Shown here in pieces: positions 8,572-16,914 of a DNA stretch of 64,000 nucleotides. Position 1 is the stretch's first letter. Each line of letters opens with the position of its first letter. The DNA is from Mycobacterium conspicuum (GTDB taxonomy: Bacteria > Actinomycetota > Actinomycetes > Mycobacteriales > Mycobacteriaceae), in NCBI RefSeq assembly GCF_010730195.1, contig NZ_AP022613.1, positions 4,774,001-4,838,000 of the forward strand, read 5' to 3'. Both the position numbers and the translations under genes were made by a program. A model generated the notes under the pieces. That model worked only from the letters and a program-made list of their open reading frames with translations, was not told the origin of the DNA and searched no databases.

Positions 8572-10218
8572 ATGACCGACATCACCGCCACCGCGGCCTG
8601 GGACGCCCTGCGCAAACACCACGCTGACATCGGCGACGTCCACCTACGCCAGTTCTTCGACGACGATCCCGACCGCGGACGCGAACTCACGCTGAGCGTC
8701 GGCGACCTCTACATCGACTACAGCAAGCACCGCGTCACCCGCGAGACGCTGCGGCTGCTCGTCGACCTGGCCCGGGCCGCCAACCTGGAAGAGCGCCGCG
8801 CGGCGATGTTCTCCGGGGCGCACATCAACACCTCCGAGGACCGCGCGGTGCTGCACACCGCGCTGCGGCTGCCGCGCGATGCCGAGCTGACCGTCGACGG
8901 CCAGAACGTCGTGCAGGACGTCCACGCCGTCCTGGACGCGATGGGTGACTTCACCGATCGGCTGCGCAGCGGTGAATGGACCGGCGCCACGGGCGAGCGG
9001 ATCAAGACCGTCGTCAACATCGGCATCGGCGGATCCGACCTGGGCCCGGTGATGGTGTATCAGGCCCTGCGCCACTATGCCGACGCGGGAATCTCGGCGC
9101 GGTTCGTCTCCAACGTCGATCCCGCCGACCTGATCGCCAAATTGGCCGATTTAGAGCCCGCCACAACACTTTTCATCGTCGCGTCCAAGACGTTCTCCAC
9201 GCTGGAAACGCTGACCAACGCGACCGCGGCGCGCCGCTGGCTGACCGACGTGCTGGGCGACGCCGCGGTGGCCAAGCATTTCGTCGCCGTCTCCACCAAC
9301 AAGCGCCTCGTCGACGACTTCGGCATCGACACCGCCAACATGTTCGGGTTCTGGGACTGGGTCGGCGGGCGGTATTCGGTCGATTCGGCGATCGGGCTGT
9401 CGCTGATGGCGGCCATCGGCCGGGAGGCCTTCGCCGACTTCCTGTCCGGATTCCACATCGTCGACGAACATTTCAAGAGCGCGCCGCTGGAGTCCAACGC
9501 GCCGGCGCTGCTCGGCCTGATCGGGCTGTGGTACTCCAACTTCTTCGACGCGCAGTCGCGCGCCGTGCTGCCCTACTCCAACGACCTGGCGCGGTTCGCG
9601 GCGTATCTGCAACAGCTGACCATGGAATCCAACGGCAAGTCCACGCGCGCCGACGGCACCCCGGTCAGCACCGATACCGGCGAAATCTTTTGGGGCGAAC
9701 CGGGAACCAACGGCCAGCACGCCTTCTACCAGTTGCTGCATCAGGGCACGCGGTTGGTGCCGGCCGACTTCATCGGCTTCAGCCAGCCCGTCGACGACCT
9801 GCCCACCGCGGACGGCACGGGCAGCATGCACGACCTGTTGATGAGCAACTTCTTCGCCCAGACCCAGGTGCTGGCGTTCGGCAAGACGGCCGAGGAGATC
9901 GCCGCCGAGGGCACCCCGGCGAACGTGGTGCCGCACAAGGTGATGCCGGGCAATCGGCCGTCGACCTCGATCCTGGCCAACCGGCTCTCGCCGTCGGTGC
10001 TGGGGCAGTTGATCGCGCTCTACGAGCATCAGGTGTTCACCGAGGGCGTGGTTTGGGGCATCGACTCGTTCGACCAGTGGGGCGTGGAGTTGGGTAAGAC
10101 GCAGGCCAAGGCGCTGCTGCCGGTGATCACCGGCGACGGCTCGCCCGCCGCGCAGTCCGACAGCTCGACCGATGCGCTGGTGCGCAAGTACCGCACCGAA
10201 AGAGGGCGCACCAGTTGA
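8572..10218 (+). CDS. pgi: Glucose-6-phosphate isomerase
   Basis: Interconverts glucose 6-phosphate and fructose 6-phosphate in glycolysis and gluconeogenesis. The 548-residue length is normal. PGI signatures are present: IGIGGSDLGPVM, the KTFSTLET phosphate-binding segment, WDWVGGRYS (signature 1) and the C-terminal WGVELGKTQAK. The catalytic region GEPGTNGQHAFYQLLHQGT is intact. Start ATG at 8572. Confidence 0.98.
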   Translation: MTDITATAAWDALRKHHADIGDVHLRQFFDDDPDRGRELTLSVGDLYIDYSKHRVTRETLRLLVDLARAANLEERRAAMFSGAHINTSEDRAVLHTALRLPRDAELTVDGQNVVQDVHAVLDAMGDFTDRLRSGEWTGATGERIKTVVNIGIGGSDLGPVMVYQALRHYADAGISARFVSNVDPADLIAKLADLEPATTLFIVASKTFSTLETLTNATAARRWLTDVLGDAAVAKHFVAVSTNKRLVDDFGIDTANMFGFWDWVGGRYSVDSAIGLSLMAAIGREAFADFLSGFHIVDEHFKSAPLESNAPALLGLIGLWYSNFFDAQSRAVLPYSNDLARFAAYLQQLTMESNGKSTRADGTPVSTDTGEIFWGEPGTNGQHAFYQLLHQGTRLVPADFIGFSQPVDDLPTADGTGSMHDLLMSNFFAQTQVLAFGKTAEEIAAEGTPANVVPHKVMPGNRPSTSILANRLSPSVLGQLIALYEHQVFTEGVVWGIDSFDQWGVELGKTQAKALLPVITGDGSPAAQSDSSTDALVRKYRTERGRTS

Positions 10219-10232
10219 TATTTCGCGGCGTC

Positions 10233-10853
10233 TCAGCGGGCTAGGCCGGTGAACGCCATACCGAAGCGTCGCCGGACAAAGGTGCGCAGGCGCTCGGCGG
10301 TCGCGGTCTGCGGATCGCTGAGGTGCAACTGCAGCAGCTCCCGACCGGACGCGTGCATGATCCTGGCGGTGTATTCGGGATCGTGCACGTTGGGATTGAT
10401 GCGCAGCAGCTCGCGGATGAAGACGTCGATGACGACCGCCTGAGCCTGCGCCATCCGGGCGTACAACTCCGGTGGAGCGCCCTGCGGCGGGAACAGGAAC
10501 AGCCGCCACGTCGCCGGATGGGCGTCGACCGCGGCCAGCACACCGTCGAACGCGCGCACCAGGGAGTGATCGGCGGGGCTGGCATGCAATTCGGAGATCG
10601 CTTCGGCGAACTGGGCACCGGCCCGCGCCGCCTCACGGTCGATCAATTCGACGAACAGGCCGGCCACGTCGCCGAACTTCTGGTAGAGCAACGACCGATT
10701 GATGCCGGCCTGCTCGGCGATGCGGTTCGGTGTTGCCGCGTGGAACCCTTCGGCGTCGACGATCGCGTGCGTCACGTCGAGGATCTGTTCGCGCCGCGCC
10801 TCGGCGGTCATGCGGCGCCTGCGGTTGTCCACCCGGTTATCCAACGTGGTCAC
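10233..10853 (-). CDS. TetR/AcrR family transcriptional regulator
   Basis: Probable repressor of the divergent oxygenase gene. The N-terminal helix-turn-helix is RREQILDVTHAIVDAEGFHAATPNRIAEQAGINRSLLYQKFGDVAGLF; the C-terminal half is a variable ligand-binding domain. Start choice is uncertain. A GTG at 10853 gives 206 residues. A GTG at 10892 is in frame but lies inside the operator palindrome, and an ATG at 10811 sits directly before the HTH. The 37-bp operator lies between the two genes, so autoregulation plus control of the oxygenase is the simplest model. TetR repressors of latex-clearing proteins are known in other actinobacteria. Confidence 0.88.
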   Translation of the reverse strand: MTTLDNRVDNRRRRMTAEARREQILDVTHAIVDAEGFHAATPNRIAEQAGINRSLLYQKFGDVAGLFVELIDREAARAGAQFAEAISELHASPADHSLVRAFDGVLAAVDAHPATWRLFLFPPQGAPPELYARMAQAQAVVIDVFIRELLRINPNVHDPEYTARIMHASGRELLQLHLSDPQTATAERLRTFVRRRFGMAFTGLAR

Positions 10854-10866
10854 GCTTGACAGCGTA

Positions 10867-10903
10867 ACTAACAACTTGTGAGCATTACTCACGAATTGTT
10901 AGT
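10867..10903. promoter_or_regulatory. TetR operator palindrome
   Basis: Arms actaacaacttgtgag (10867-10882) and ctcacgaattgttagt (10888-10903) are inverted repeats with two mismatches around a 5-base centre. The position is exactly in the divergent TetR/DUF2236 intergenic region, and the length is typical of TetR-family operators. Confidence 0.75.
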
Positions 10904-10922
10904 TAGAGGGAGGCGGCTCGCG

Positions 10923-12242
10923 ATGGTGACGTACTACCCCGAACTCGCGCAACGGGTCCGCAGCCAGCGCGAGCTGCAGCCCGGCCTGTACGGGGACTTC
11001 GACTTCGACATGCGGCCGGACCGCCTGGCCACCGAGCCCGACGTCGACTCCGCCCTGCCCGCCTGGGTCGCCGATCGCGCCCCGATCCTCGAAGACGACC
11101 GGGTGGTCGAGCTGATGAGCACCGCGACCCTGCTCGGCGACGTCGTCGCCGATCCCTATGCGGCCTTGATGGCCACGCACAGCGTCGCCCAACTGATCGA
11201 CATGCTCAAGCGGGCCTGCCGCGAGGGCATCGAAGCCGTGCCCGAGGCGCCCCCGGAGCTCGCCGCGTTCATCGCCGCGATGGAGGACGCCCCGAAGTGG
11301 ATCGACTTCGACCTGGTGCGCGAGGGCGCTCGCCAGGAACGCATTCCTGCGGCGCTGCTGGCCCCCTTCATTACCCGCGGGGCGTTCATCGCGACCTTCA
11401 CCAACACCTACGCCGCGCTGCCGATGGCGCTGACCGGAGCCCTCTCGGGCAAGCGGGCGGCCCGGCGGGTCAACGAGACGGCCAGCTTCTTCGCGGTCAC
11501 CACCCTGCCCGGCGCGCTGGACCGCTACGGGCCCGGCTTCGAGGCCGCCGCCATGGTCCGGCTGATGCACTCGATGGTCCGCTACAACGCACTGAAGAAA
11601 TCCGGCAAGTGGGACACGGCCGTGTACGGCATGCCGGTGCCGCAGGTCGACCAGATGCCGGCCGGCATGATCGGCCAGTACCTGTTGGCCGTGGAAGCGC
11701 GCAAGCAGGGCCGCACCAAATTCACCGCCGAGGAACGCGCCGTCATCGAATTCGCCCGGTACCGTTGCTTTTTGCTCGGGCTGCCGGAGGAGCTGCTGCC
11801 CTCCGAACCCGCCGACATCATCCACGTCATGCATGCGCGTTCGGCGTTGCTGCGGCACGGATTCGACAGCATCTGTTCCGAACTCGTCCGCGGCACGATG
11901 GCGGCGTACCTGCGCCCCGACACCACGCTTTTCGACCGGTGCGCCGAGGCGGTCGAAAAGAGTTTCAGCAAGCTCACTTTCGTTCGCACGTTCTGCGGCG
12001 GTGATCGCAACATCGCCGAGGCCATGGGGGTTTCACTCGACCCGACGGACCTCATCCGCGTCGCCCTCACGGCGCCGTTCATCCTTGGCCGGTTCGCCGC
12101 CGTAAGCCGCGCCAGCCGCATTCCAGTGATTCGGGACGTCACCGACGCCTACGTCATCGGGCTGCTCAAGCTGCGGCTGGCTACCTACGGCAAGCCCGAA
12201 TTCACCAGCGACGCAGCGCATTACACCCCGGTGCCGCACTGA
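10923..12242 (+). CDS. Oxygenase MpaB/latex-clearing (DUF2236) family protein
   Basis: Member of the DUF2236 superfamily, which includes the b-type haem latex-clearing protein Lcp that cleaves polyisoprene. The 439-residue product has features expected for the haem pocket: the Arg/Thr segment RRVNETASFF and a His in VRLMHSMVRYNALK, which would be the proximal ligand by analogy with Lcp. No Tat signal is visible, so it is probably cytoplasmic and its substrate is unknown. ATG 10923 is chosen because gagggagg lies about ten bases upstream; an upstream GTG at 10878 falls inside the operator. Expression is probably set by the divergent TetR protein. Confidence 0.85.
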   Translation: MVTYYPELAQRVRSQRELQPGLYGDFDFDMRPDRLATEPDVDSALPAWVADRAPILEDDRVVELMSTATLLGDVVADPYAALMATHSVAQLIDMLKRACREGIEAVPEAPPELAAFIAAMEDAPKWIDFDLVREGARQERIPAALLAPFITRGAFIATFTNTYAALPMALTGALSGKRAARRVNETASFFAVTTLPGALDRYGPGFEAAAMVRLMHSMVRYNALKKSGKWDTAVYGMPVPQVDQMPAGMIGQYLLAVEARKQGRTKFTAEERAVIEFARYRCFLLGLPEELLPSEPADIIHVMHARSALLRHGFDSICSELVRGTMAAYLRPDTTLFDRCAEAVEKSFSKLTFVRTFCGGDRNIAEAMGVSLDPTDLIRVALTAPFILGRFAAVSRASRIPVIRDVTDAYVIGLLKLRLATYGKPEFTSDAAHYTPVPH

Positions 12243-12251
12243 ATCAAGCGG

Positions 12252-12313
12252 CGCGAGCGTGCACAGTTGTACACGCCGGCGCGGCGTGTTGCGCACAACC
12301 ACGCACGCTCGCG
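12252..12313. repeat. Long imperfect palindrome between convergent genes (interspersed element or terminator)
   Basis: The outer arms cgcgagcgtgc (12252-12262) and gcacgctcgcg (12303-12313) are perfect inverted repeats. Inside them, agttgt pairs with acaacc apart from one base, and the centre has acacgccg/cggcgtgt symmetry. The element fills the 73-bp gap between two convergent stop codons. It could be a bidirectional transcription terminator or a copy of a dispersed palindromic element. Confidence 0.6.
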
Positions 12314-12315
12314 GG

Positions 12316-13065
12316 TTAGGCGAAGAGCTTGGTCAGCGGGGGCGGCAGCACCCGCATCAGCTGTACCAGCGGCGCCCATGGCCACCACGGCACCGCGGCC
12401 CGGCCGGGCTCGCGCTCGATCGCGCCAACCAGGGCCCTGACGCCAGTGTCGTTGTCCACCATCAACATTGTGCTATTGGACTTGGCGGTCATCTCCGACT
12501 CGATGTAGCCGGGCTCGATCACCGAAACCCTGATGGGGCCCCTGGCGTATTCGGCGCGCAGCGATTCGCCCAGCGAACTCACCCCGGCCTTGCTGGCCGC
12601 GTACGCGGCCTTCACCCCCGGCACGCCCTTGTTGCCGAGCACCGAGGAGATCAGCACCAGGTGTCCCGACCCGCCCTGGTGAAACATCTCCAGCGCGGTC
12701 TCGATCTGCACCAGCGCGGCCACCAGGTTGGTCTCGATGGTCGCCTTGTTCGCCCACAGCTTTCCCGACCCCAGCTTGGCGCCCTTGCCGATGCCGGCGT
12801 TGACGATGACGCGGTCGATGCCGCCGAGTTCGTCGGACAGCTCGCCGAACACCTTCGGGACCTGCTCGTGGTCGTTGACGTCCAGCTGCGCCACCGCGAC
12901 CTTGATGCTTGGATACTGTTGCGACAGTTCGGCTTTCAGCTCATCGAGGCGATCGGTACGACGGGCGCACAGCGCCAGGTCGCGCCCCCGGGCGGCGAAG
13001 GAGCGCGCCATGCCGGCGCCCAGACCGGAACTGGCACCAGTGATGAGGATCTTCTGACGAGTCAC
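12316..13065 (-). CDS. SDR family NAD(P)-dependent oxidoreductase
   Basis: Classical short-chain dehydrogenase, 249 residues, probable Rv0945 counterpart. The N-terminal cofactor motif is TGASSGLGAGMARSFA, followed by LDVNDHEQVP, the structural NAG (VIVNAGIGKG) and the catalytic serine and YxxxK (ISSVLGNKG...AAYAASKAGV). The start is GTG at 13065 (VTRQKILITGASSG); the frame runs open upstream into the 3' end of the Fpg-like gene but lacks family similarity there. Its stop faces the palindrome at 12252-12313. The substrate cannot be inferred. Confidence 0.93.
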   Translation of the reverse strand: MTRQKILITGASSGLGAGMARSFAARGRDLALCARRTDRLDELKAELSQQYPSIKVAVAQLDVNDHEQVPKVFGELSDELGGIDRVIVNAGIGKGAKLGSGKLWANKATIETNLVAALVQIETALEMFHQGGSGHLVLISSVLGNKGVPGVKAAYAASKAGVSSLGESLRAEYARGPIRVSVIEPGYIESEMTAKSNSTMLMVDNDTGVRALVGAIEREPGRAAVPWWPWAPLVQLMRVLPPPLTKLFA

Positions 13066-13081
13066 ACCGGCAGCATATCGG

Positions 13082-13945
13082 CTACTTGAGCAGCCGTGAC
13101 ATGCGCCGGTCGGCGAGCACCTTACCGCCGGTCTGGCACGTGGGGCAGTACTGAAAAGACTTGTCCGCGAACGACACTTCACGCACGGTGTCCCCGCACA
13201 CCGGGCAGGGCAATCCGGTGCGCGCGTGCACCCGCAGTCCGGAGCGCTTCTCGCCCTTGAGGGTGGCCGCCCCCTGCCCGACGGATCGGTTGACCGCGTC
13301 CGTTAACACCGAAATCATCGCGTCGTGCAGGGTGCTGAGCTGTTCGTCGGAAAGCTTTCCGGCCGTGGCGAACGGCGAGATCTTCGCGACGTGCAGGATT
13401 TCGTCGCTGTAGGCGTTGCCGATCCCGGCGATCACCTTCTGGTCGGTGATGACGGTCTTGATCCGGCCGGTGTTGCCGGCCAGCACCCCGGCCAGGTCAT
13501 CGGGGCCCAGGTCCAGCGCATCCGGGCCCAGCGCCGCGATGCCGGGTACCTGCTTGGGATCTGAGACCAGCCACACCGCCAGCCGCTTCTGGGTACCGGC
13601 CTCGGTGAGGTCGAAGCCCGGCGCGCTGCCCGGGGTGCCCAGGTGCACGCGCAGCGCGATCGGCCCTTTGCCGGGGCGCAGCGGGGCCGCGGCCAGATTG
13701 TCGGACCAGCGCAGCCAGCCCGCGCGCGACAGGTGGGCGATCAGGAACAGCTGACCCGCCTGCAGCCCGAGGTATTTGCCCCACCGCTGCGCCCCGATCA
13801 CCGTCTGGCCGTGCAGTACGTTGATCGGCGGGTCGAAGGTCTTGAGCACCGACAGCGCGGCCACGTCGACCCGGCCGATGGTCAGACCGACCGCGTGCCG
13901 GCGCAGATGGTCGGCGAGCGCTTCGATCTCGGGGAGTTCGGGCAC
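13082..13945 (-). CDS. Fpg/Nei family DNA glycosylase (full length)
   Basis: Predicted bifunctional base-excision repair glycosylase/AP lyase for oxidised bases. The 287-residue product keeps the catalytic N-terminus MPELPEIEAL (Pro2 Schiff-base nucleophile, Glu3), the H2TH region (GIGNAYSDEILHVAKISPFA) and a C-terminal zinc finger (CPVCGDTVREVSFADKSFQYCPTCQ). Position beside the SDR and pgi corresponds to Rv0944, which I recall as much shorter (about 158 residues) in M. tuberculosis. The SDR start lies 17 bases beyond its stop on the same strand, so the two probably form one transcript. Confidence 0.92.
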   Translation of the reverse strand: MPELPEIEALADHLRRHAVGLTIGRVDVAALSVLKTFDPPINVLHGQTVIGAQRWGKYLGLQAGQLFLIAHLSRAGWLRWSDNLAAAPLRPGKGPIALRVHLGTPGSAPGFDLTEAGTQKRLAVWLVSDPKQVPGIAALGPDALDLGPDDLAGVLAGNTGRIKTVITDQKVIAGIGNAYSDEILHVAKISPFATAGKLSDEQLSTLHDAMISVLTDAVNRSVGQGAATLKGEKRSGLRVHARTGLPCPVCGDTVREVSFADKSFQYCPTCQTGGKVLADRRMSRLLK

Positions 13946-13978
13946 CCGACCAGTCTGCCGATCGCAGTCCTGCGGTGT

Positions 13979-14947
13979 CTAACTCGGCAGTGCCGCCGCG
14001 GCGCCGGTCCCCGCCCAGTCACCGCCATCGCTGCCGCCGCCGTAGAAGGACCCGCCGCTCGGGCGCAGCTCGCCGAGGGTCCCCGCGGCCCCGTTGCCAC
14101 CGGCCGCGTCATCCGCCTGGGGCACGGCGGCTGAGCCCTCTTCGCCACCCGCGGCTTCGGAGCTCAGTCGGCCCGTCCCACCGTTGCCGCTGGTCTCGCC
14201 GCCGCCGGCGGTCCCGGACAGCGGAGTGGTGTTGGGGGTTCCGACGGTGTTGAGCAGCGGGCTGGCGACGGGTGTGCCGCCGGCGTCTCCGGCATCCGCA
14301 TTGAAGGCGGCGCCGCTCGACAGCAGGCTGCCGCTGCCCCCGGTGCCGCCCGCGCCGGCCGTCACGACCGGATTGGCCACCGCGGCGGCGCTGCTCGGCA
14401 ACACTCCGCCACTAACACCGCCGCCGCCGGCGGCGAGATTCGACGCGCTCGAGGCCGCGGTGCCGGTGAGCGGGCTGACCCCGCCGATCGGCACGCTTGC
14501 TGCGGCCGCGGGTTTGACGAAGCTGGCGGCGTTGTTGCCGCCGACCGGTGGCGCCGCGGCGGCGCCGCCACCCGCCACCGGAACCCCCGTCAGCGCACTG
14601 ATGGACGAGTTGACCGCGCCCGCGGCGTCCTGTCCCAGCGTTTCCAGCAGCGGCGAGGCGTTGGCGGCCTCCTGCAGGGCATACTGCGTCGCACCGGTGT
14701 TCATCAGCTGCACAAACTGGGCGTGGAACGACGCCGCCTGCGCGCTCAGCGCCTGATAGGCCTGCGCATGCGCGCTGAACAGCGCCGCGATCATGGCCGA
14801 CACCTCGTCGCCACCCGCGGCCAGCACGCCCGACGTCGGCGCCAACGCGGCCATGTTGGCCGTGCTGAGCGACGAACCGATATTCGCCAGGTCAGAAGCC
14901 GCTGCCGCCACATACTCCGGCGCAGCGATAACCCACGGCGACGTCAT
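13979..14947 (-). CDS. PE family protein (non-PGRS)
   Basis: The 322-residue PE protein has an N-terminal PE domain (SPWVIAAPEYVAAAASDLANI, about residues 1-95). The C-terminal part is rich in Gly, Ser, Thr and Ala but lacks regular GGA/GGN repeats, so it is not a PGRS domain. ATG 14947 is preferred: GGAGGT lies four bases upstream, while an upstream in-frame ATG (14959) would overlap that site. Export by an ESX system is expected for the family; the role is unknown. Confidence 0.92.
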   Translation of the reverse strand: MTSPWVIAAPEYVAAAASDLANIGSSLSTANMAALAPTSGVLAAGGDEVSAMIAALFSAHAQAYQALSAQAASFHAQFVQLMNTGATQYALQEAANASPLLETLGQDAAGAVNSSISALTGVPVAGGGAAAAPPVGGNNAASFVKPAAAASVPIGGVSPLTGTAASSASNLAAGGGGVSGGVLPSSAAAVANPVVTAGAGGTGGSGSLLSSGAAFNADAGDAGGTPVASPLLNTVGTPNTTPLSGTAGGGETSGNGGTGRLSSEAAGGEEGSAAVPQADDAAGGNGAAGTLGELRPSGGSFYGGGSDGGDWAGTGAAAALPS

Positions 14948-15065
14948 CCCGACCTCCATATCAAGCCGACGATCGCGCGGTCGAAACCGGATCAGTCGGC
15001 AGGAGATCAGTTTAACGCGAGCCCAATAGCACTTCAGTCACTTCTTGAAAACCCTTAGTCGCGGC

Positions 15066-15857
15066 TTACCCTCGGCTCGGGCTACTGGCGCTCGGACCCG
15101 GCCGCAACAAATACGTGTCCATGATCCAACCGTGCTCGGCGCGTGCCTTGGCCCGCAGCTCCTCGATCTCGGCGCCGACCTCGCCAATCGTGCCCGCGAC
15201 CAGCAGCTCATGGTCGGTGCCCAAGTAGGCGCCCCACCAGATGCGGGTATTGGGGGGGCAGGCCTGAAACGAGCATTCGGCGTCCAGCAGCACGACGACC
15301 GATCCGACGGCCGACCCGGACATCCCGCGGGCGCGCAGCTGCCGCCCGGTGGTGACCAACACCGGTTCACCGATCTCGTTCAACAGGATGCGATGCCGCG
15401 CCGTGAGCGCCTGAACAGCGGTGATGCCGGGGATGACGTCGTAGTCGATGTCCACCTCGGTCGCGACGGCGTCCAGAATGCGCAGCGTGCTGTCATACAG
15501 CGACGGATCACCCCAGGCCAGGAACGCACCCACGCCGTCGGGTCCCAATTCGGTCTCGATGGCCCCCGCCCACACCCGCGCCCGCGCCGAATGCCAGTCC
15601 GTCACCGCTTCCCGATAGCCGGCTTGACCAGACATTGGCTCCGACCGCTCGGGATCGGGCAACTCGACAACGCGGTACCCGGGCTCACGAATGAACCGCG
15701 CGCAGATCTCCTGGCGCAGCGCCACCAGGTCGCGTTTCGCCTCGCCCTTGTCCGCGACAAAAAACACGTCGGCGCTGTTCAGCGCCTCGATCGCCTGGAC
15801 CGTCAGGTAGTCGGGGTTTCCAGCGCCGATGCCGATGACGTGGATGCACCGAGCCAT
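15066..15857 (-). CDS. cobF: Precorrin-6A synthase (deacetylating)
   Basis: SAM-dependent methyltransferase of aerobic cobalamin synthesis: C1 methylation with deacetylation of precorrin-5 to precorrin-6A. The 263-residue product begins with the tetrapyrrole methylase motif HVIGIGAGNPDYLTVQAIEAL. It also has GAFLAWGDPSLYDST and YDVIPGITAVQALTARH, characteristic of CobF. It stands alone here, away from other cob genes. The M. tuberculosis complex is known to have lost cobF, which agrees with a host outside that complex. Start ATG at 15857. Confidence 0.95.
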   Translation of the reverse strand: MARCIHVIGIGAGNPDYLTVQAIEALNSADVFFVADKGEAKRDLVALRQEICARFIREPGYRVVELPDPERSEPMSGQAGYREAVTDWHSARARVWAGAIETELGPDGVGAFLAWGDPSLYDSTLRILDAVATEVDIDYDVIPGITAVQALTARHRILLNEIGEPVLVTTGRQLRARGMSGSAVGSVVVLLDAECSFQACPPNTRIWWGAYLGTDHELLVAGTIGEVGAEIEELRAKARAEHGWIMDTYLLRPGPSASSPSRG

Positions 15858-15900
15858 CTCAGCTTTGTACCCCGAAAACGGCTTCCAACCACCATAATTT

Positions 15901-15928
15901 GAGATGTCGAGCCTCTGGTCGACATCTC
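15901..15928. promoter_or_regulatory. Perfect 10-bp inverted repeat upstream of the AurF-like gene
   Basis: gagatgtcga and tcgacatctc flank an 8-base spacer with no mismatch. It lies in the 151-bp region between the divergent cobF and oxygenase genes. The shape suits a dimeric regulator; there is no T-run, so a terminator is unlikely. Confidence 0.5.
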
Positions 15929-15935
15929 AGGTACC

Positions 15936-15952
15936 CGATACCATGGGTATCG
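15936..15952. promoter_or_regulatory. 17-bp palindrome upstream of the AurF-like gene
   Basis: cgatacc-atg-ggtatcg is a perfect 7+3+7 palindrome, eight bases downstream of the preceding inverted repeat and about 55 bases before the AurF-like start. It is a likely operator; the regulator is not in the immediate neighbourhood. Confidence 0.5.
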
Positions 15953-16008
15953 ACTAAGTGTTTCCGCACGCTCTCCGTACCGCCTGACGCAGCGAAGGGA
16001 TGCCGGCG

Positions 16009-16914
16009 ATGACCACAGCGGTGAGACCTGACGGGCCCAGCCGTGAAGAGTTTTCGGAGCGGCTGCTGAAGGGATCGGTCAAAAAGTCCTACGAGCCGCT
16101 CGTCGACATCGACTGGGACGCCCCCCTGGACGCGGACAAGTTCTACCTCCCGCCCCGGATGGTGTCGCTCTACGGGACCCCAATGTGGGACGAGATGACC
16201 CGCGAGCAACAAATCGACCTGTCGCGGCAGGAATTGGTCAACACGCTCTCGGCGGGCATCTGGTTCGAGAACCTGCTCAACCAGACACTGCTGCGCACCC
16301 TCCTGCACGAGGATCCCACCAGCCGGTCCACGCATTACAAGCTGACCGAGCTGGGCGACGAGACCCGCCACATGATCATGTTCGGCAAGGCGATCGAGCG
16401 CATCGGCGCCAAGCCGGTGGTGCCGCAGCGGTGGCAACGAATGGCGATCAACGCCCTGCCGCTGGCATTCCAGCGCGGCTCGATGCTGTGGGTGGCCGCC
16501 CTGTTGGGTGAGGAGATCTTCGACTCGCTGCAACGCCAGATGTTGGACGATCCGGACCTGCAGCCGATGATCCGGCGACTGATGCGGATCCATGTCACCG
16601 AGGAAGCCCGCCACATCCAGTTCGCCCGCGACGGCGCGCGCAAGCGGGTGGCCGAGATGCCGCGCTACCGACGGTGGTTCATGGCCAACCTGCACGGGCT
16701 CGGCGCGTACTTCTTCCGCTTCCTGTTCTCGTTCCCGGTCCCCTACGCCCGGGTCGGGTTGGATCCGCATCGGGCCCAACAGCTCGCGCGCGCCAGCGCA
16801 AACCGCCACGAGGTCTACAAAGCCGGCTTCGCCCCGCTGGCGGCGTTTCTGACCGAGATCGGCCTGATGGGCCGGCTCGCGCGGCGCGCGTGGAAGCGCA
16901 CCCACTTTCTGTGA
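16009..16914 (+). CDS. AurF-type diiron oxygenase
   Basis: Predicted ferritin-like, non-haem diiron oxygenase of the AurF (p-aminobenzoate N-oxygenase) family, 301 residues. Candidate iron ligands are Glu in WFENLL, Glu and His in ELGDETRHMIMF, Glu in LGEEIF, and the HVTEEARHIQFAR segment. The substrate is unknown; many mycobacterial homologues are called metal-dependent hydrolases or oxygenases without proof. ATG 16009 is chosen because gaaggg lies about eight bases upstream; ATG 16000 is in frame but too close. The stop overlaps the next gene's GTG (GTGA), so the two are translationally coupled. Confidence 0.88.
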   Translation: MTTAVRPDGPSREEFSERLLKGSVKKSYEPLVDIDWDAPLDADKFYLPPRMVSLYGTPMWDEMTREQQIDLSRQELVNTLSAGIWFENLLNQTLLRTLLHEDPTSRSTHYKLTELGDETRHMIMFGKAIERIGAKPVVPQRWQRMAINALPLAFQRGSMLWVAALLGEEIFDSLQRQMLDDPDLQPMIRRLMRIHVTEEARHIQFARDGARKRVAEMPRYRRWFMANLHGLGAYFFRFLFSFPVPYARVGLDPHRAQQLARASANRHEVYKAGFAPLAAFLTEIGLMGRLARRAWKRTHFL

